A DNA stretch of 64,000 nt from Ornithinibacillus bavariensis. Lineage in GTDB: Bacteria > Bacillota > Bacilli > Bacillales > Amphibacillaceae. The position numbers were made by a program, and so were the translations under genes. Where the stretch lies: contig NZ_JBNPWZ010000003.1 in the NCBI RefSeq assembly GCF_050433565.1, forward strand, positions 62,001 through 126,000, given 5' to 3'. The notes below the pieces were generated by a model. That model did no database searches, was not told where the DNA came from, and worked only from the letters and a program-made list of their open reading frames with translations. This document shows, one piece after another, positions 61,885 through 64,000 of the stretch (position 1 is its first letter; every line of letters starts with the position of its first letter).

Positions 61885-62445
61885 ATCATTACCAAAAAAA
61901 TCATTTAATTTTTCCTGGATATCGCGATTCATGTTATTAGGACGGCTATTCATATTCCTCATTTGATTCCAATATATTTTATCTACATAGACAACGATAT
62001 CCTTGTTTGGTTCTACCCGTCGTACATCTTTTTCGATTTCTTTGTGCAGATTAGGATTTTCATTTTGATTCGGATTGGGAGTAATAACTCCAACGATAAT
62101 CCGATCATCAGTCTCACTTACCTGTGCCTGCACAATGTCTTTTCTTTCTTTCAAATATTTCGATATTAAACGGGTCTTTTCATTGGAATAACGGTCTTCA
62201 TTCTGATGGGATGTGTTCTCATCACCAACATTAATTCCTGGCTGCTCGCTCCGTGGGTAACCACCACGTTCACCTATCGTTTTATCATTATCCAAACGAT
62301 TCTTTTGTTCTCTTGGTGTTTCATAATTCACAGACTGAAACTGTTTTATTTCTTTCGGATCGCTTGTTCCTTGTTCTGTATTGTTATTTCCGCAAGCTGA
62401 AGTTAATCCAGTACATAGTAAGATAACCATTAATTTTCCTCGCAT
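61882..62445 (-). CDS. YhcN/YlaJ family sporulation lipoprotein, CoxA-like
   Basis: Probable spore cortex or spore-membrane lipoprotein. The 187-residue product has a lipobox (LTSAC, cysteine about residue 18) after a short hydrophobic signal, an Asn/Gln/Glu-rich linker, and the YhcN/YlaJ domain (LISKYLKERKDIVQAQVSETDDRIIVGVI, then IEKDVRRVEPNKDIVVYVDKIYWNQM). In B. subtilis coxA of this family lies near ruvAB, which supports the CoxA link. GGGAGGTTTAATAT precedes the ATG. Confidence 0.85.
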   Translation of the reverse strand: MRGKLMVILLCTGLTSACGNNNTEQGTSDPKEIKQFQSVNYETPREQKNRLDNDKTIGERGGYPRSEQPGINVGDENTSHQNEDRYSNEKTRLISKYLKERKDIVQAQVSETDDRIIVGVITPNPNQNENPNLHKEIEKDVRRVEPNKDIVVYVDKIYWNQMRNMNSRPNNMNRDIQEKLNDFFGND

Positions 62446-62503
62446 ATATTAAACCTCCCTTAAAGCTAGTTTGCTTAAAGAGAGGTTATTTAAACAGGAT
62501 ATA

Positions 62504-63241
62504 TTAACCTTTCCGTTTAAAATGTGGAAGAGGGTTTCGTTTATGCTCTGACCTTCGATGCAATTTCTCAATAATTGCTTTATCTTGTTCAGGGATTGTT
62601 TCACCCTTCAAGTAAGCATCAATTGTATTATAGGAAGTGCCCATTTCCGCCTCATCCGTTTGCCCCGCCCATAAGTCTGCACTTGGTTTCTTCTGAATTA
62701 CTTCTTCAGGTACTTCAAGATATGCCGCCATTTCGCGAACCTCGGTCTTGGTAAACTCAACTAACGGTAAGATGTCAACTCCTCCATCACCGTATTTTGT
62801 AAAATAACCTGTATACCATTCTGCAGCATTATCTGTACCAACTACTAAATAATTATAATTGGTAGCTATCGTATAAAGTGTACTCATTCTAAGTCTTGCT
62901 CTTAGATTAGCATCTGCTAAACGACCATTCTCCTCATGAAAATTATCGCCTAATTGTTCTTTAATTGAAGAGAATAATATGGTATGTGTATTCGTCAAGT
63001 CAACAGTAAGACCATTCATTCCACATGTATCAATAACCTTCTCCGCATGCTTCATTCCTTCTGGATCACTATTCAGTGGCATAATAACACCTAATGAATT
63101 TTCTGGAAAAGCTCTTTTTATTAAGTTTGCCACAACCGCAGAATCAATACCACCACTAACACCTACTAATAATCCTTTTGCACCAGCTGCTTTAACTTGT
63201 TGCTGTAACCATTCCACTATCTCTGATACCGTCTGTTCCAC
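62504..63241 (-). CDS. nadE: NH3-dependent NAD+ synthetase
   Basis: Amidates nicotinic acid adenine dinucleotide to NAD+ using ammonia and ATP. The 245-residue product has the PP-loop LVGVSGGIDSAVVANLI (about 25-41), NLRARLRMSTLYTIATNYN and VGTDNAAEWYTGYFTKYGDGG, ILPLVEFTKTEVREMAAYL, and PSADLWAGQTDEAEMG. It is shorter than B. subtilis NadE (272) and lacks a glutaminase domain. Start is GTG behind AAGGAGCGATTATT. With nadD in the window, two late NAD steps are covered. Confidence 0.95.
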   Translation of the reverse strand: MEQTVSEIVEWLQQQVKAAGAKGLLVGVSGGIDSAVVANLIKRAFPENSLGVIMPLNSDPEGMKHAEKVIDTCGMNGLTVDLTNTHTILFSSIKEQLGDNFHEENGRLADANLRARLRMSTLYTIATNYNYLVVGTDNAAEWYTGYFTKYGDGGVDILPLVEFTKTEVREMAAYLEVPEEVIQKKPSADLWAGQTDEAEMGTSYNTIDAYLKGETIPEQDKAIIEKLHRRSEHKRNPLPHFKRKG

Positions 63242-63270
63242 AATAATCGCTCCTTTATCAAATCTACACT

Positions 63271-64000
63271 TTATTTTAGCATGACCTTGGAGGTATTTAA
63301 AAATTCTTTACGCTTTATCCATTCCTCTTCCATTGTTTGTAAATAGGAGCTGACACTAAGTCTTCGTTTGCTTTTCAAATAATGCATCCATTCCCTTAAC
63401 ACATCACTTGGGATAAATACTGAATATAAAAATTTCGCTAATTCCCTTTCTGACGCCATATTGTATTGTAATAAACGGTCAAGCTTCCAATTTATATTCG
63501 GCAGAAATCGTTGTCCTAATTGAATAAAATCATAAAGCTGTGTCGTACAATGCAGTAGATCAAAATCAATTAGAACTGTCCGCTCATTATGAATAAAGTT
63601 ATGGGAAGCAACATCCCCATGAACCCATCTTCCCTCTATTTCAGCTTCCTTTTGATCGTGATTCCAAGAATAGGTTGATACAATATCTAAATAACGGTTC
63701 ATCATCCATACAATATCTCGAAATAAATTCTCATAGCCATACTTTTGAAAAATATACTCTGTTTCCAAAAATTTATTTAACCTTACATGCCATCTTCTAT
63801 AAAATAGTTGCTTTTTAATCGGATTCTTAACGGTTATATTTTTTGCATCTTGATGAAATTTTTTTATAGTAGAAACAGCTAACAGTCGGTCTCCAGGGTG
63901 CTGATAGTTTAATTTTCTTCCAGTGATATAAGGAGATATTGTCCAACCATAATTCGTACCTGTTAAAATTTCTTTTTTTCCATTTGGAAAGCGAACAAAA
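63271..64000 (-). CDS. Kinase-fold phosphotransferase (CotS/APH-like), partial
   Basis: Aminoglycoside phosphotransferase/CotS-like fold; the gene is cut by the window edge at its 5' end. The open frame continues upstream of the TTG at 63768 all the way to 64000 without a stop, so about 243 C-terminal residues are visible. Catalytic features are VHGDVASHNFI (HGDxxxxN loop) and VLIDFDLLH (metal-binding IDFD). The visible part also has TNYGWTISPYITGRKL, typical of the lobe hinge in spore coat kinases. CotS/YutH-type proteins are spore-associated; the exact role is unknown. Confidence 0.8.
   Translation of the reverse strand, partial: FVRFPNGKKEILTGTNYGWTISPYITGRKLNYQHPGDRLLAVSTIKKFHQDAKNITVKNPIKKQLFYRRWHVRLNKFLETEYIFQKYGYENLFRDIVWMMNRYLDIVSTYSWNHDQKEAEIEGRWVHGDVASHNFIHNERTVLIDFDLLHCTTQLYDFIQLGQRFLPNINWKLDRLLQYNMASERELAKFLYSVFIPSDVLREWMHYLKSKRRLSVSSYLQTMEEEWIKRKEFLNTSKVMLK

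Overview
The window is a stretch of chromosome from a low-GC, endospore-forming member of the Bacillaceae. The evidence is the gene content (gpr, spoIIP, sda, sigK, spoVB, an RsfA-family regulator, a CoxA-like spore lipoprotein), the strong AGGAGG-type ribosome binding sites, and gene order that closely follows the comE-yqe and yrr-yrv-yrz parts of the Bacillus subtilis map. The AT-rich composition and the Mrp cation/proton antiporter suggest a salt- or alkali-tolerant relative such as the Oceanobacillus/Virgibacillus group; that placement is inference. No rRNA, tRNA, insertion sequence, prophage or CRISPR array was seen.

Layout. 1-4.4 kb: yqxA, spoIIP and gpr (minus), rpsT (plus), holA (minus). 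4.7-8.5 kb: yqzM (plus), then the comEA-comEB-comEC competence operon (minus) with its own promoter. 8.5-13.5 kb: the operon yqeG-yqeH-aroE-yhbY-nadD-yqeK-rsfS-yqeM (minus). 13.5-14.2 kb: a cluster of DnaA boxes and the 46-residue sporulation checkpoint gene sda (plus). 14.6-19.9 kb: an Mrp operon (plus) with A, C, D, E, F and G but no mrpB. 20.0-20.8 kb: an uninterrupted sigK (plus). 20.8-26.7 kb: mtnN, yrrS, greA, udk, yrrM, mltG, yrzB, ruvX and yrzL (minus). 27-36.7 kb: alaS behind an alanine T-box, then yrrI, a zinc-ribbon protein, recD2, yrrB, mnmA and its sulfur donor iscS; cymR follows (all minus). 37.4-39.5 kb: rarA and rsfA (plus). 39.5-40.5 kb: a 52-bp tandem repeat and 6S RNA. 40.5-43.9 kb: hisS-aspS under a T-box. 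43.9-52.4 kb: yrzK, a secreted SH3-amidase, a 2H phosphoesterase, a 51-bp tandem repeat, dtd, relA, apt and recJ. 52.5-64 kb: secDF, comN, spoVB, yrzE, yajC, tgt, queA, yrzS, ruvB, ruvA, a spore lipoprotein, nadE and a partial kinase-fold gene.

Functionally the region combines DNA uptake, replication and recombination (holA, comE, recJ, recD2, rarA, ruvAB, ruvX), tRNA charging and modification (alaS, hisS, aspS, dtd, mnmA, tgt, queA), the stringent response and nucleotide salvage (relA, apt, udk, mtnN), protein export (secDF, yajC), and sporulation control. Most genes are conserved housekeeping genes.

The parts that deserve a second look are the non-coding and missing ones: 6S RNA with a recognisable product-RNA start site; a hisS-aspS T-box whose specifier reads both Asp (GAC) and His (CAU) in overlapping registers; five DnaA boxes upstream of sda; an Mrp operon without mrpB; and two intergenic tandem arrays of exactly 52 and 51 bp. 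I found no convincing new multi-gene system. Many start codons were moved from the longest open frame to the codon placed correctly behind a ribosome binding site; each case is noted.
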